Assembly: GCF_020085105.1 (NCBI RefSeq)
Contig: NC_058061.1
Span: forward strand, 2,516,284-2,580,283
Length of the DNA: 64,000 bases
Direction of reading: 5' to 3'
DNA from: Siniperca chuatsi
Lineage: Eukaryota > Chordata > Actinopteri > Centrarchiformes > Sinipercidae
The notes below the pieces were generated by a model that saw only the letters and a program-made list of their open reading frames with translations, did not search any database and had not been told where the DNA came from. This document shows, piece after piece, positions 46,180-59,285 of the stretch. Position 1 is the stretch's first letter; each line of letters starts with the position of its first letter. A program made the position numbers and the translations under genes.

Positions 46180-47590
46180 TTTTTAGAGGAGCGATAGAAT
46201 CGAGTGTCGTTCGCAGTGAGCCTGCAGCGCTATCAACTCGGGATAGCGGCCAATTTGGGAGGGATAGTGGTCAATTTGGGAGGGGCTGCCATTTCCATAG
46301 GAGTCCTCTGTTATATTAAGACATAACATTGAATTAAATGCAGATGGGATTGCTTCCTTGAATCTAGCCCCAGCAATATCAGATAGACATCTAGAGTAGG
46401 AGTTTTTGCCTAATGGTGTGTAGTCCAGTAATAGCAGTTCAAAAGTTATTAAATAATGGTCCGATAAAGAAGGATTCTGTGGAAAGACTATTAAATGTTC
46501 AATTTCAATGCCACATACCAGAACAAGGTCGAGGGTGTGGTTAAAAAAGTGAGTGGCGTTATGTACACTCTGACAAAAGCCAATCGAATCTAATAATGAG
46601 ACAAATGCAGTACCAAGGCTATCATTTTCAACATCCACATGAATATTGAAATCACCTACAATAATTACTTTATCGGTTTTAAGGACTAAACTTGATAAAA
46701 ACTCTCAGAATTCAGATAAAAATTCAGAATAAGGACCAGGAGCGCGGTACACTATAACAAATAGAATTGGCTGTCATGTTTTCCAGGTTGGGTGTGAAAG
46801 ACTAAGAACAAGGCTCTTATAACAAGAGTTATAATTTAGTTTAGGTTTAGGGTTGATTAATAGGCTTGAGTCGAAGATGGCTGCAACTGCACCTCCTCGG
46901 CCGGTGCCTCGAGGAACGTGAGTATTACTATGACTGGGCGGAGTGGATTCATTTAGGCTAACATATTCTTCATGACCCAGCCAGGTTTCAGTAAGACAGA
47001 ATAAGTCAATATGATGCTCTGATATTCAGTCGTTCACTAATAGGCTACAGCTTCAGATGACAGAGATCTGATGTTTAAGAATCCACATTTAATTCTCCTA
47101 TTTTGTTGTGCTATTTCAGCGTTTTTGTTTAGGTTTTTATGTACAGCTCCTCTTCTGTTAATTTTTGGTTTTATAAATTTAAGTGGTCGAGGGGCAGACA
47201 CCGTCACTAAATTCTATTTAATAGAAGAATTGTCAAGATTAGTATCTAATGCAGTTTTGTGGGGGAAGTTCGCATTAAGGACCTATCCGAAATGACCACA
47301 GGAATGTTAAATTTGGCACTAGAGGGATCCGGGCTCCAGATAGCAGCACTATGATCAGTCCACAAGGGGGAGGTAGTGACAGCAGAGGGTGCGTGGCTGT
47401 TTTAGGTGGGCAGAGAAGAGGAAGAAGAAGAGCGAGGGGACACAGGTGATGTAAATAGCCAACTACGTGAGGAGGACAGCACAGCACGAGGTTAGCCGCC
47501 AGCATGCGACTACCTGACTTGTTTGGGTGAAGACCATCTTGTGCAAACAAGGAAGAATGATCCCAGAATAAGTTGCATTGTGGTGATACA
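46180..47590 (-). mobile_element. LINE fragment b (ORF1 esterase and EEP endonuclease)
   Basis: Minus strand. From 47590 down: DGLHPNKSGSRMLAANL, the DGLHPN signature of the SGNH-esterase ORF1 of CR1/L2-type LINEs; then a GTGRGGAVAA-type endonuclease N-terminus; then FNHTLDLVL and SDHYLITFELLL with the SDH motif of the EEP endonuclease (46400-46640). It ends in degenerate sequence near 46180-46320. It has internal frameshifts and no RT. Confidence 0.75.
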
Positions 47591-47805
47591 GTTAGCTGTG
47601 AGCAGGAAATGTTTTTCAGGTCTGTCTTCATATGCAAATATGTGTACTGAAACTGCTCCTGTTCTCTGTGCTGGGGGAACGCATTTTAAAGTGAAGCTTC
47701 AGCAGTTTGAGTTGACAAATGAACTGAACTCTTCCAAAGTTTTGGTCTTTTCAGAATAAAATGTCATCTTTGTTTCCACATTCAGTGTTTCCTTACCGAG
47801 CCACG

Positions 47806-47979
47806 AAACAACACTAAAGTCCTATTCGGACAGGATCAGTGTGACGTAATAAAAGACGTCGTTCCACATGCTGAATTACAGTTTAGGACTATTCTAAAGA
47901 CAATTTCTTATATTTGTTATACATAACGAAGAAGAAGTAAATAAACTAAGTAGGTAAATTATGACAGCAACACATCTTG
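47806..47979. repeat. Direct repeat, right copy
   Basis: See 45336-45514; same orientation. Confidence 0.85.
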
Positions 47980-48858
47980 TATTTATGAGGTCTGAATTCA
48001 TGCACACCACTTCGGTATGTGGGCAAATCGAAATCTTTCCTATCTCAACACAGATGCTTAGAATGAAGCCTGATAGGCCAGAGGTCTGATTGAGTCCATC
48101 CAGACTCGATTGCTTATCCCTGGTGTGCCAGATATTCAGATCTGAATTGCACATTTTGTATTTTAGCGTCTGAATCTGACCAAGTGAATCTGAGCAACCA
48201 GATTTTTGTAATTTTGTATTTTTGGATCCTAATTGAGCTGACTGAATGCAAACAATTTGAATATAGTTTTTGAATATTGGGTACTTGAATTATCTATCTG
48301 AATTTGTGAAGCCTTGGAAAATATCTTCATATCGAAACTTTTTTTGTTTGTTTTTTTAATTACACAATTTGAAATTGACTATTAATAATTTCAAACTACC
48401 TTGCCCCGCCTCTTTCTGTTTCTGTCTTCCTGTGTCTGCTTTGTTGACTTTCTTCGTCAGCAGTATGTTTCATAAAGTCGCCCAAAAAACACAGTGGCCA
48501 TGGCCGTCGTGGCCGCCTGTGAAATTCCTGCCCTGCTTATGACCATTATTTGCCTCCATAAAAATGTCCACTGCAAAACAGGTTTATTTGCATTTCTAAT
48601 TCTTATTGTTTCACAAACCTCCTGGCATTGTGAGTGTCACTACAAATTCTTGTCAAGTTTTTAACGTTTGAGAAAAGACCCAGAGGGTTTAATCAAGTGA
48701 GAAATAACAAGTGTATATTGTCAAACATACAAACCCCAGCGTGCTTTAACTGTAATGATCATTTCCTTTGCCCTGTTATGCAACTTAGCTGTCCTGTACC
48801 GCTTGCCTTTCTAACTGTGAGGATGCAGTTGCACACCTCACTACACAACCATAAAACA

Positions 48859-48859
<1 letters not shown>
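47980..48859. other. Intergenic, no gene seen
   Basis: AT-rich, with several degenerate GAATTTG/TCTGAAT-type words. No exon-like structure. Confidence 0.45.

Positions 48860-48932
<73 letters not shown>
48860..48932. repeat. (CA)n microsatellite
   Basis: Pure CA run of about 73 bp. Confidence 0.95.
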
Positions 48933-48935
<3 letters not shown>

Positions 48936-51900
48936 TCTCTTTACAAACAAACCTGCAAGTGTGAGTCGTCTGAGAAATTACAACAGCTACTTATCGCCTC
49001 GTTCTTCTTCTCCTGCTAACACCTGCCTGCCTGACAGACCTTCCTCTCCTCTTCTACTTCTTTTGTTTCTCTCTTTTCTCAGACTCATCTCATGCAATTC
49101 CACAACATGAGCACTGTGTCTTAAAATGCAGATGTCAGAGAGCTCGCGGGGGGTTGAGAGTTTTTTGAGGATTATGTTAAGAAGACATGACTAGAAACAG
49201 AAGCTAGTTTAAAATGGAAGGCTTCAGTAGTTTAGCAGCTCAGCTAAAATGGCTTATCATGTGTAGACAGTTTAAGGGTGTGGAGGACTACAGGAAAAAG
49301 TGCGTGGACACTTAACGTTCAACACAGACTATCAATACAAAAATGTGGGGAAAAGTATGTTTCTGTTACCAATTTGCATTACAACTTGGATTGTCACAAA
49401 CTGCCATATCCATGAATGTTCTTGATAATAGTAGATACGGCAGTTCATCATCTTGCATTGATTTTATATAATTTAACCATTTCATCAATAGTTTTCATTC
49501 AAACACAATTATTTGTTCCATGCGTTGAATTAATAATAATTTCTCTCCATTTTTAAAACTATTTTGTAGCCACTTGTCAGTAATAAAAGCAGTTACTCTT
49601 AATACTCTCAACAAATAATCTTTTATCCACCATTTCTGTTTGCGTTCTCATCAAATGTACAAAATGAGGGTTGATACAGAACAAAAATTGAATGATATAC
49701 ACAAAGAAATATTCCCATGATGATTTTAACCCTGGGCCTGACCAAGGATACGGCTAAGAGTGGCATGAGTTCCTTTCTGTTTCTAACTATCTTACTCCCT
49801 CTAGCTCCTCTCTCCTCTTTCTACTTCTTACTGGCTCTCTCACTCCCTCCCTCCCTTCTCTCTCTGCCTCATTCCCATTCGACTCACATGGCTCTCTTTC
49901 TATGTTCAACCTATTTTCTGCCTTAGTGGCTCCTCACAAACACAGACAGTATTGGCGTGTACTAGAGGACTGCATCGTAACAGCAGCCCTCCTCGTGGAC
50001 ACACAGCATTAGTCACAGAGGCCTGAATACAGACAGAGATGTTCCAAATAAACCTTCGGCAAAGTAGCATCAAGTTCTGCTGCATTTACGTTGGACAGGA
50101 AAGATAGTACGCTTCACACTTATAAATATTCTTCATTATAGTATTCAGCAAAGTCATTGTTTGATAGTCAAAGGTAAGTCTCAAGACCAACAAGTCCCAA
50201 GTCCTAAATGTTGTGTTTAAAATGTGCTCCTTAATCAACCAAACGTCAAGCCATTTTAAATGTTTAAATAGAGTAACAGTTACATTTACAGAATAGTAAA
50301 ATTACAGAAATAAGGAATGCTTTTTAAAATCGTATTTATTACTTTCAAGTAAAATTTCTAACATTTAAAAACAGGTGTACCTTGGTGTGTTATTCCTGTG
50401 ACAGTCATTGTAATTTTCTTTGGGAAGTCATTCCAAGCAGGTCTGGATTGGCCGGGAGATTTCCAGAGGGCAGCTGATTGGCCCGGAGTGTCAGGCCAGT
50501 GTTAATAATGCAAAATGGATTGGGTAAATCAAAATGAAAATACAGGCAGCTACAGCCTTCTGATGGTACGATCTGTCATCACATACGGTTAGTTGCGCGC
50601 ACACATCAACACAATGTTCAGTAGAAGGGAAATATGTGGAGGTGAGAGGGAGCACGTTCAATGGAGAAAAGCCCTGGAGGAAAGTGCAGCACTTAGCTGT
50701 GATGTAGCCTGAAAGTGGCCTGTTCTGGGTGAAAAGCTCAATCTCTGTGTGTCAGAGTTCCCAGAACTGTACACCACCACCTTAAAAAATCCCACCATGA
50801 TCTTGGCAGGAATACTACAACATGGTGAGTTTTATGAACATGTACATAGGAAACAGTGGTGCCTTCCAGATACCTGGTGCAAGTTGGTGATGTAAACCAA
50901 AGCTATGCCACTCCTCTGTACTGTGCTCTGTGCTCCACCCTGTGGTTAATCACAACTCATAAAGCTGATCATGTGTAGAGAGCCATATGTCCACTGAGCT
51001 ACAGTACTCGGTAGATAGAGAATGGATCAAACAAGCTAAGGGCTGATGGTTTTTACATTTTCATTTAGCTTCAAAAATCCTCCACGGCATTCTGCACACA
51101 GAAGCTCCAAAGTGTTTCCCCAGAGTTGGACTGTATTGATCTATCCATCTAGTAAAAAACGACAACATGAGGGTGAGAACAAACTGTGTGTGTATGTGCA
51201 TTACCATGAAGCTCCTCTCAGTTACACACTGATGCAGGGGATACCATGCAAAGACTCACACAAGTTGTTAAGGTTTTTATGATGTTACGTGCATCCAAAC
51301 ACACACAACAACAGCGTTCTTACAGTGCACACACTGCCACCCCTCTGACAAGTCAGTAGTGTTGTTGCAGTTTTCTTTATCTGCACTGCAGGACATTGTG
51401 TTCATTACAATGCCGGACTGCAGCATGAACAGCCAGATGAAAAAGAAACAGACATAGAGAGAGGAGACAAAAGAAAGAAAATCCCAAAAATCAACTGGGA
51501 GGAGAGAAAGGAAGGTGATGCACAACAGAACAAGAGGAAGAGGAGGCTGGGGAGGGACATGTACTTATTTTCAAGTTTTAAAAAAGGTATTATTAGTAAA
51601 AAAAAATAAAAAATAAATGTTCAGGTTTTACATCAATACAAAGGGTATTTTCACAGGATTGAACCGGAGGACTGCATCAAACTAATGAAAAGAGCTGTTG
51701 CCATTCATTTGCTGAATTGTTTGTTTGCAGGATGAATGGCAATGCATGAGGACACAGGCTTGTTTGTGCAGGTGTGCTGATCAGCATTTTAAAAAGTACA
51801 ATTCCACTAGACGAAATGTTAAGGATCTCTGAAGGAAAACTGAAAGAGAATAATAGCAGTGATTACAGCAATTCAATCATGCTGCCAATAACACATCAAA

Positions 51901-52335
51901 TAAAGATGAAGCATCTTCACAGGTTGTGAAAATTGCATTGTATTCGGGTGGAAGCAGAAATCTCACATAAATTGACACATAAAAGCAAAACTATAAACTA
52001 GTTTTTAGCCATACTCAGTCCACTGAGAGAGATAGAGAGAGAGAGATATCCAATACAAGGTACATTTGTCATTCTACAACACAGGGCTGCGCTATGAAAT
52101 GAAAGTTGTAGCCCCCTTCACACACACACAAGATATATATACAAATATTTAAAATTAGAATAGAATAAGATATTTAAAAAAAAACAGTGACTTATATACA
52201 TATGTTATACAAAATGTAGTGCTATGGTAATGTGCCAGCATAACAGAAAGCTCCATGTCATTTATTTATGGTGGAGTGCGGAGGATGAGGTGGAGATGAG
52301 GAGTCTCACAGCCTGACCAAATATCTGCAAAACTA
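48933..52335. other. Intergenic, no gene seen
   Basis: About 3.4 kb without a convincing exon. It contains a short GA-rich run near 52027-52046 and TTGGCCGGGAG / GATTGGCCCGGAG words near 50450-50490 that look like a decayed dispersed repeat. Confidence 0.45.
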
Positions 52336-52560
52336 ATCACATTCCCATCAGCCTCAGCTGTACCTTGTGCGTAGTGCTAATTAGCATTATGTTAGCATGC
52401 TAACGTGCAAAACTAAGATGGTGAACATGGTAAACATACCTGCTAAACATCAGCATGTTAGCATTGTCATTGTGGGCATGTTAGCATGCTGATGTTAGCA
52501 TTTGCCTCAAGAACAGCCTCTCAGAGCCGCTAGCATGGCTGTAGACTCTTAGTTTTGTTT
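52336..52560. repeat. TTAGCATGCTAA-type dispersed repeat, partial copy
   Basis: GTTAGCATGCTAACGTG, AAACTAAGATGGTGAACATGG and CATGTTAGCATTGTC match the second, longer copy at 53800-54370. It is rich in the self-complementary word TTAGCATGCTAA. Confidence 0.7.
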
Positions 52561-53210
52561 TTATTCGGCTGAACGAGCAAACAAACAATTTATAGATACA
52601 CATTTGGCAGTTTCTTCGCTATAACTACAATTTACTGAGTTTCAGTCCAGCCTGCAACTTTGGTTGTTCCCATCTCTTTGTGGTCTTTCCAGTCAAACTT
52701 CATATCAAACTAATTAAGTAAAATAACGAAAAATACAAGTTTAACTTTAAATTGTTGCGTTGAAATCCACTCTGATCATTTTAGAAGTGGGTAGAGGCAA
52801 AACCCATCGTTCACTGCTAAGCAGTGTTCTCTGCAACCATGTTGTGCATTACTGTTTCTATCACCACTCTGAATTAAAAATAAACGGGAGATTGGTGGAC
52901 CGAACCCAACAAACAGAATAAAGGATTGTGTTTTGCGGCAAAATTTAAGTAGAAACAAAGACATTTTAGCTTGATTTTATTGAGATTGAAACACAGAGAA
53001 TAGAGGGCAAAAACAGTCTAAAAAGGTAAGATTGTTTCCGATCACAGATATGGATCTCGTAATCCCAAATTTCTCAAATGAAAAAGAGAAGAAACACAAG
53101 TAGAGGGAGGGTTGAGAGGAGAACGGAGTAAGTGAAACCAGGAGCTTTGTAGTTTTCAACCCATGGTTCAGACCAGCCATCATAAACAGTGTACTGTCTT
53201 CCCCACATAA

Positions 53211-53212
<2 letters not shown>

Positions 53213-53275
<63 letters not shown>
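53213..53275. repeat. (CA)n microsatellite
   Basis: Pure CA run of about 63 bp. Confidence 0.95.
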
Positions 53276-53280
<5 letters not shown>

Positions 53281-53799
53281 CATACTTTAGTGATGCTTCA
53301 GTGTCCAAGAAATCTGGCAGGCAGAGAGGAGAAACTGAGCTGGTGCAATGTGGGCCAACCCAGTGCAACAACAGCACCAGTGAAAAGCAAAGCAACAGTA
53401 AACACATTGTTCCATATCAGCCATGCAGTTGCTGTTGGGCTAACGCTCAAAATCATGCCACGTTCCATATTATAAGTCTTTCTTGAGAATTTAGATCTCA
53501 AGGCAAGTTAAAGTGAAGCGGTGAGCCATCAGACCCGACCGCAGTGTTAGCATTAGCACGATCTGTCCCCTCACAGAGTCCATGCATTCACTCGGGGCTG
53601 TTTTCTCCGCTGTGCTTTCTTTACGTGCCGGGTCTATTTTTGCCAGAGCAGTTTGCATTTCTAAAAGTTGAAATTCACTTGTGAATGTATATAAATGCCT
53701 ATATTTATTAACAACTGACATTAAAGTAATATTTAACGATGTATTTCAGTTGTTGCTGTCTTGATGTACTTACAGAAAAACTAATCCATCACTTTGGTC

Positions 53800-54370
53800 C
53801 AGTCTGAAATTTTACCAACAACTACTGGATGGATTGCCATTAAATTTTGTACGGACATTCATGGTCCCTAGAGGATGAATCTTACTGACTGTAATGATCA
53901 CCTGACTTTTCTAGTGCCACCATGAGGTTGATATTTTTGGCATTTAGTGAAATGTCTTAACAACTATTCGATGGATGGCCATGAAATTTCATTCATACAT
54001 TTATGTCCCCCTCAGGATGAATTGTAATAACTCAAGCGATACCTTGACTTTTGATTTCAGTTTGTACAATACTTTGGTTTATGACCAATTACCTGCAAAA
54101 TGACATTCCTATCACGTCAGCTGTACTTAGTGCTAAGTGCTAATTAGCATTAGCATGTTAACATGCTGTATAGCCTACATGTTGCAAGTAATTTTCTACC
54201 ACACATGCTAAACTAAGATGGTGAACATGGCATATATTATACCTGCTTAGCATCAGTATGTTAGCATTGTCACTGTGAGCATGTTAGCATGCTAAGGTTA
54301 GCATTTAGCTCAAAACAGCACTGTGAAGTCTATCCTCAGAGCTGCTAGAATGGCTGCAGACTAGAGTATA
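53800..54370. repeat. Dispersed percomorph repeat, long copy
   Basis: Contains ACTGGATGGATTGCCATTAAAT, CATTCATGGTCCC, GCCACCATGAGGTTGA, then the TTAGCATGCTAA-rich 3' part. I recognise these blocks as one abundant percomorph family. There is no coding capacity. Confidence 0.7.
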
Positions 54371-55529
54371 GCCACAACGTATCTTTTACCACATCGATCA
54401 TAAGTGAGTTGCAGACGTGTTTCAATATGCCTGTATAAAAACACAAAACATTTTGGCAAAAGAAGTCATCATGAATTTGGTGAACACTTGAAGCAGACAG
54501 CAAAACGAAAAATGAACGAAGCAGCACAAAATATGGCTGCCAATTAACATAATGCTGGAAGACACTCTGCTTCTGAAATGCTTCCAGTAGAAATCTCAGC
54601 CACGATGGAGACGTGACAGAGCTGCGTCCAGACGACACTGGAACCCTGATATAACCCCTCACCCACTCAATTGTTAATAATGGCAAAATAAAGTCAGCAA
54701 TGTATTAAAAAGGCTGGTCTCTCAACTGGTGTGACATTTATTTACTTCCACTGAGAGGACTTTGAGTTCCCAAGTCAATCTGGGTTTAAAGCTGAGCCAC
54801 TTTGATGTCTTCGCATGCCTCTGCTGAGGTGGATGTAAGAGAAAAGAAATGACCAGTTTTCCCCACTGGCACATTTACATCTTATAGCTGAAAATTCCTA
54901 TTTTCTTTAATATCTCTGTCCTTTTCTCAGAGCCTCCTCCCTCATCCTCTCTTACTCTCTCTCTTGGTCTCGCTCCACATCTCTTCCTCCCTCACCCACA
55001 TTGCTCCAATCAAATACAAACCTTAAAAAAGAAGCATGCTCTTGAACTCCCCTTACCCCCCAACCCCAGCTGTGAGCTTCTGTCTTTGAAGCTGCAGCTG
55101 TTTTCTAAAGCGAGGCTGGCTGAGCTGTCCCTGAAGTGGACAGCAGCAACAAAAACACAAACAGACGGAGAAGGGGAAGAAGAGAAGAAAAAAAAAAACC
55201 CAAAAAATCCTTTCAAAGAGGGAGGAAGGGTGCAGTCCCTCTCAGCACCCCTTTGCTTTGAGACCACATCCTATTGGTCCAGTTTGTTTGTGTGCCCGGC
55301 CAGTTATTTGGCTTTGTGCTGTTTGGTTGCCCTGGTGACAAAGGATAAGACCCAGTGTGTGTGTGTGTGTGTGTTAGTCTGTGCTTCTCACTGAATGAAT
55401 GCATATGCCTGTGGGTATGTGTGTGTATATTTTTGCATTTATAAGTATGGGTGTGTGTATAGTGTATATTGACAAGTCTCTGAACTGAGTGTGTACATAT
55501 TCAATGGTGAGTGTGTGCATGTTTGTGTG
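54371..55529. other. Intergenic, no gene seen
   Basis: Includes a polypyrimidine stretch near 54930-55000 and a short GT run at 55355-55372. No supported exon. Confidence 0.45.
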
Positions 55530-56105
55530 TTTGAGAGGCCGTCATGTTTTTGGGTTTGTGTTCTGTTATTTCCTGTTTTATTTTGGTTAGAGTTCTCTCT
55601 CGTGTCTTATAGTTTTACTTCCTGTCTGTTTGCTTTTCCCACCAGTTTTGATTGTTTGCTCCACCCTGATCATTTTCACCTGTGTCTCGTTATCTCCCCT
55701 CACCTGAGTGTATTCAGTCTGTGTGCTCCTCTTGTCTCTTTGTCAGATTGTCTTCATCACTCTTTGTCAAGCGTTCCAGCCTTTTTCCTAGTGTTGTTCT
55801 TCCAGTGTACTCAGCCAGTGTACTTTTGACTCTTCTCAGTGCTTTTTGGACTTTGGACTTTTTTCCTGGACCTTGCCTGTTTTCTGGATTTTGATTCTTG
55901 CCTGCTCCGTCAGATTTGTTTGCCTTTCTTTGGACTGCTTCGCTGGTTTTGATCTCTGCCTGCCTCACCACACTGTAAGCCTTTTGTACTTGTTGACTTT
56001 GTTATTAAATCATTGAACTGCACCTGCTCTGCAGCCGGTGTCTGCAATTGGGTCCAATCCCTCGTGTTCCTTGTTTGCCTCCCTGACAAACGTGCCAGAA
56101 ACACT
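55530..56105 (+). mobile_element. Dispersed repeat, LTR- or DNA-element-like
   Basis: GTCATGTTTTTGGGTTTGTG, TTCACCTGTGTCTCGTTA, CTTTTTGGACTTTGGACTTT and, near the end, GTTATTAAATCATTGAACTGCACCTG...TGCAATTGGGTCC are blocks of a repeat frequent in percomorphs, with an AATAAA-like tail before the end. Exact class uncertain. Confidence 0.5.
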
Positions 56106-58194
56106 GCCTATGTGATTTATTGTACATTTGAAGGATGGAAGATGGGAAAATGTGAGAGACTCTATAGTCAGGTCACCAGATCTGGCGTTATGGGTGGGCC
56201 CAGGGGGCCAGGCCTGCCCATCCAGGAATTTGGCCCTCCAGAAGAAATCAGCATTGTTATTGTTATCTTATTTGTTGTTACTGGATATGTGTTTTATCCA
56301 AATGTTTCTTTTATATTCAACTATCTCCTCTCCCCTCTCCTTCACCACTACCAGGGCCGGAGTCGCCATTTTCACCACCAGCAGCTTCATTAGCCCAGCC
56401 TGAGCCACCGAAGTAAGTAGGCCACAATCATTAGTCATATCAGGGGGTTTAGAGTAAATCAACTGAATTTCAAGTCTCATTAAAATATACAGTAAATAAA
56501 CATCTTTTTAACATATAAACCTACATAAAATTGAACTATTCAATATGAATCTGTTGTTGCATTAAGAAGTCTGGAAAAAAAAAAAAAGGCTGATTGTCAG
56601 GGCCCCCTATAAAAACCACATGCCCGGCCAGTTACTTTCCTCTGGCACCGGGACTTGTCTTGTCCCCCCAAGACAAAATTTAAAAACATACAAAAATAGT
56701 CTGCTATAAATAACATTTCTGTCTGATATGGGTTTTCCCACATTGTTTTCCCTTGTTCAAAAATTAGAGAATAAGCAATTATGTGGAACACAGTGTCTCC
56801 TACTTCACTGAAAAGTCAATTTTCAGTATGAGTGCGACGTGGAAACTTGAAGGCTCCAGTGCACAGTGTGAATTGCAGATTTAATGTGAGTAGAGAGAAA
56901 CTTCCCCCCTTCAGCAGATGAATGTGAAAACAAACTATGCACGAGTGTTTACCTGTGTTCATCTTTTCTGTTGAGCCTCAGGAACACAAAGTTGAAGTGG
57001 ATCGATGGGAACCAAAGTACTTTTTAATCGTCCTGACCATCCAATCCAAACTGCCCCAAATCTCCCTCACCCATCTCCCTGCTGCTCCGCCTGATCAGGC
57101 CTGACAACAGCATTCACTATTCATTAGGAGAAGTTAGCGGGGAACCTGGACCACTGTAAGCCTCGGGCACAGGTGGGGATGGAAAGGACATGCAGGACTT
57201 CAACAAGCAACAGCCAGGACACACACAAGTTCAGGTAAGTTGTAGTTAAGCAGAGAGGAAGACTGAAGAAACAAAGTGATGGCTGAGGAAGTATTTGAAT
57301 GCAGAAAATTTAACAGCAAAGTTAAAGCTATTAAGAAGTAACATTTTAACGCAAATAAATGTTTAAGTGTAGAAAATAGATTGTGAAGATTAATTTGGTG
57401 GTTGTAGCTGGAAAGTAACCTCAAATTAAATTCAGTGATGGAAGGTAACTAGGTGTATTTGCTTGAGTACAACACAGTTCAGGTTGTAAAATAGTTTCTA
57501 ATATGACACATTTTTTTTTAACCTTTATTTATCCAGGACGTTTCAATGAGAGGAATGCTCTCCTTTTCAGATATGCTCTGTTCACGCTCACGTTCATGCC
57601 TTGCTCAAGGGCAACTCAGTAGTGGTAATGAGGGAGAGTCAGTACTGCTTTCTGGATGTAAAATAGAGTTTGAGAGAGGAGTTCAATACCTGCTTCCTTT
57701 CACACACCTGGGCAGCCACTGCATGAAGTGGGTGTTCTTGTTGGATTGTTGATTGCGGAAAGTTAAAAACTGTCAGATGCATGTCTGTACTTTAACATAA
57801 GTAGATTTAGAATGCTGCATTTAAACCTGTGTGTGTGTTTGTGTTTTTAAATATTGCAGTATTGCTTATTTACACCAATAAATGCTGTCAGTACTTCTCT
57901 TCCTCACTCGTTAAACTGGTAGCACTTTGCTTGTTTCTGACGGAACATCAGCTGATAGAAGTAAGAATGTAGGCTTACGGCAAAATTGTATAAAGACTTC
58001 AGAGAACAATGAAACAAAGATCTCACTCTGTTCAACAGCAAATCACGTGTCACAAATGTATGTTAAACCTCTCAAGTTTTCCTATTTACTTTCTGTTTGC
58101 TCTAGTGAATAAAATGAATGTTGTCTGTGTGTTTTAGTTCCCACTGGGGACTAACAGCATTGTCACAGGCGGTTATATCCATGTAAACAGATTA

Positions 58195-58235
<41 letters not shown>

Positions 58236-58950
58236 TGCTGCCACAGTCAAAACAAGATAGAGTTGGCTTTGCAGAGCAGAAAAAAATCCTGAAAATGAAA
58301 TGATTACACTCGTAAGCCTCAGCTCTGTGCGTGTTTACTTCCTCTGTGGTTTACAAATCCTCCTCCAAACACGATTGACGTTTTGTATTTTAGATTTTTG
58401 TTTCACTGACAGATATCTTTACATTAATTTATAAACAAGTGAAACATGTTTCTCAACAGACAGGCCTCTCTTGAGCACAGTAACAAAACAGTTACCACCT
58501 GTCAAAAGCAGAAGCAAACAAAACAAAACAGAACAAAACCAAGTGTCAGTGGAAACATTTTGACAAGTAGTGACCTCGACATACTGATTTCATTCAAAAA
58601 CTCAAAATACTAAATCTTGCCCTCAGATTTTTTAGAACTGAAATAACTGACTGTTTTGGCCACCTGGTGGCTGCGAAACAAGCTGTAAACACCTTACATA
58701 TTATCATCTTATAAAGTTGAACATATGGGATTATGTTAGAAAACACCTGCATATTTACTAGAGATGTACCTGAATCCAAACACGTTGTTCGGGAAAGCAC
58801 AAATAATGCGATGGAAACGGATATTTCTTCTACCCGAAGTTGCTCGTTGTTATTCGGGGGAAGAAAAGTCAGCTCAGGAGTGTGATGAACCGCGTGAGAA
58901 TGGAACTAAAGAAAGGCGTTAGACACACCAGCAGCAGCTTCTTCTCTGCT
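56106..58950. other. Intergenic, no gene seen
   Basis: No supported exon. A CAG|GTAAGT donor-like site at 57231-57239 follows a relatively GC-rich stretch (57060-57230); see the findings. Confidence 0.45.
58200..58232. repeat. (CA)n microsatellite
   Basis: Pure CA run of about 33 bp. Confidence 0.9.
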
Positions 58951-58960
58951 GCAGCTGTTG

Positions 58961-59285
58961 ATTTGTCTGTCTGATCACCTGTCTGTCTGATCACCTGTCT
59001 GTCTGTCTGTCTGAAGCTGCTGGTGTGTCTCTGTCTGATCACCTGTCTGTCTGAAGCTGCTGGTGTGTCTGTCTGATCACCTGTCTGTCTGTCTGATCAC
59101 CTGTCTGTCTGTCTGATCACCTGTCTGTCTGATCACCTGTCTGTCTGAAGCTGCTGGTGTGTCTGTCTGATCACCTGTCTGTCTGATCACCTGTCTGTCT
59201 GTCTGAAGCTGCTGGTGTGTCTCTGTCTGATCACCTGTCTGTCTGTCTGTCTGATCACCTGTCTGTCTGAAGCTGCTGGTGTGTC
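58961..59285. repeat. CTGT/GATCACC minisatellite
   Basis: Two short modules, (CTGT)n-CTGATCACC and CTGTCTGAAGCTGCTGGTGTGT, alternate in varying numbers over about 325 bp, giving a higher-order array. Confidence 0.9.

Noticed and set aside
48634-49110. ORF with a long Thr-His tract
   Set aside because: Produced by the (CA)n microsatellite.
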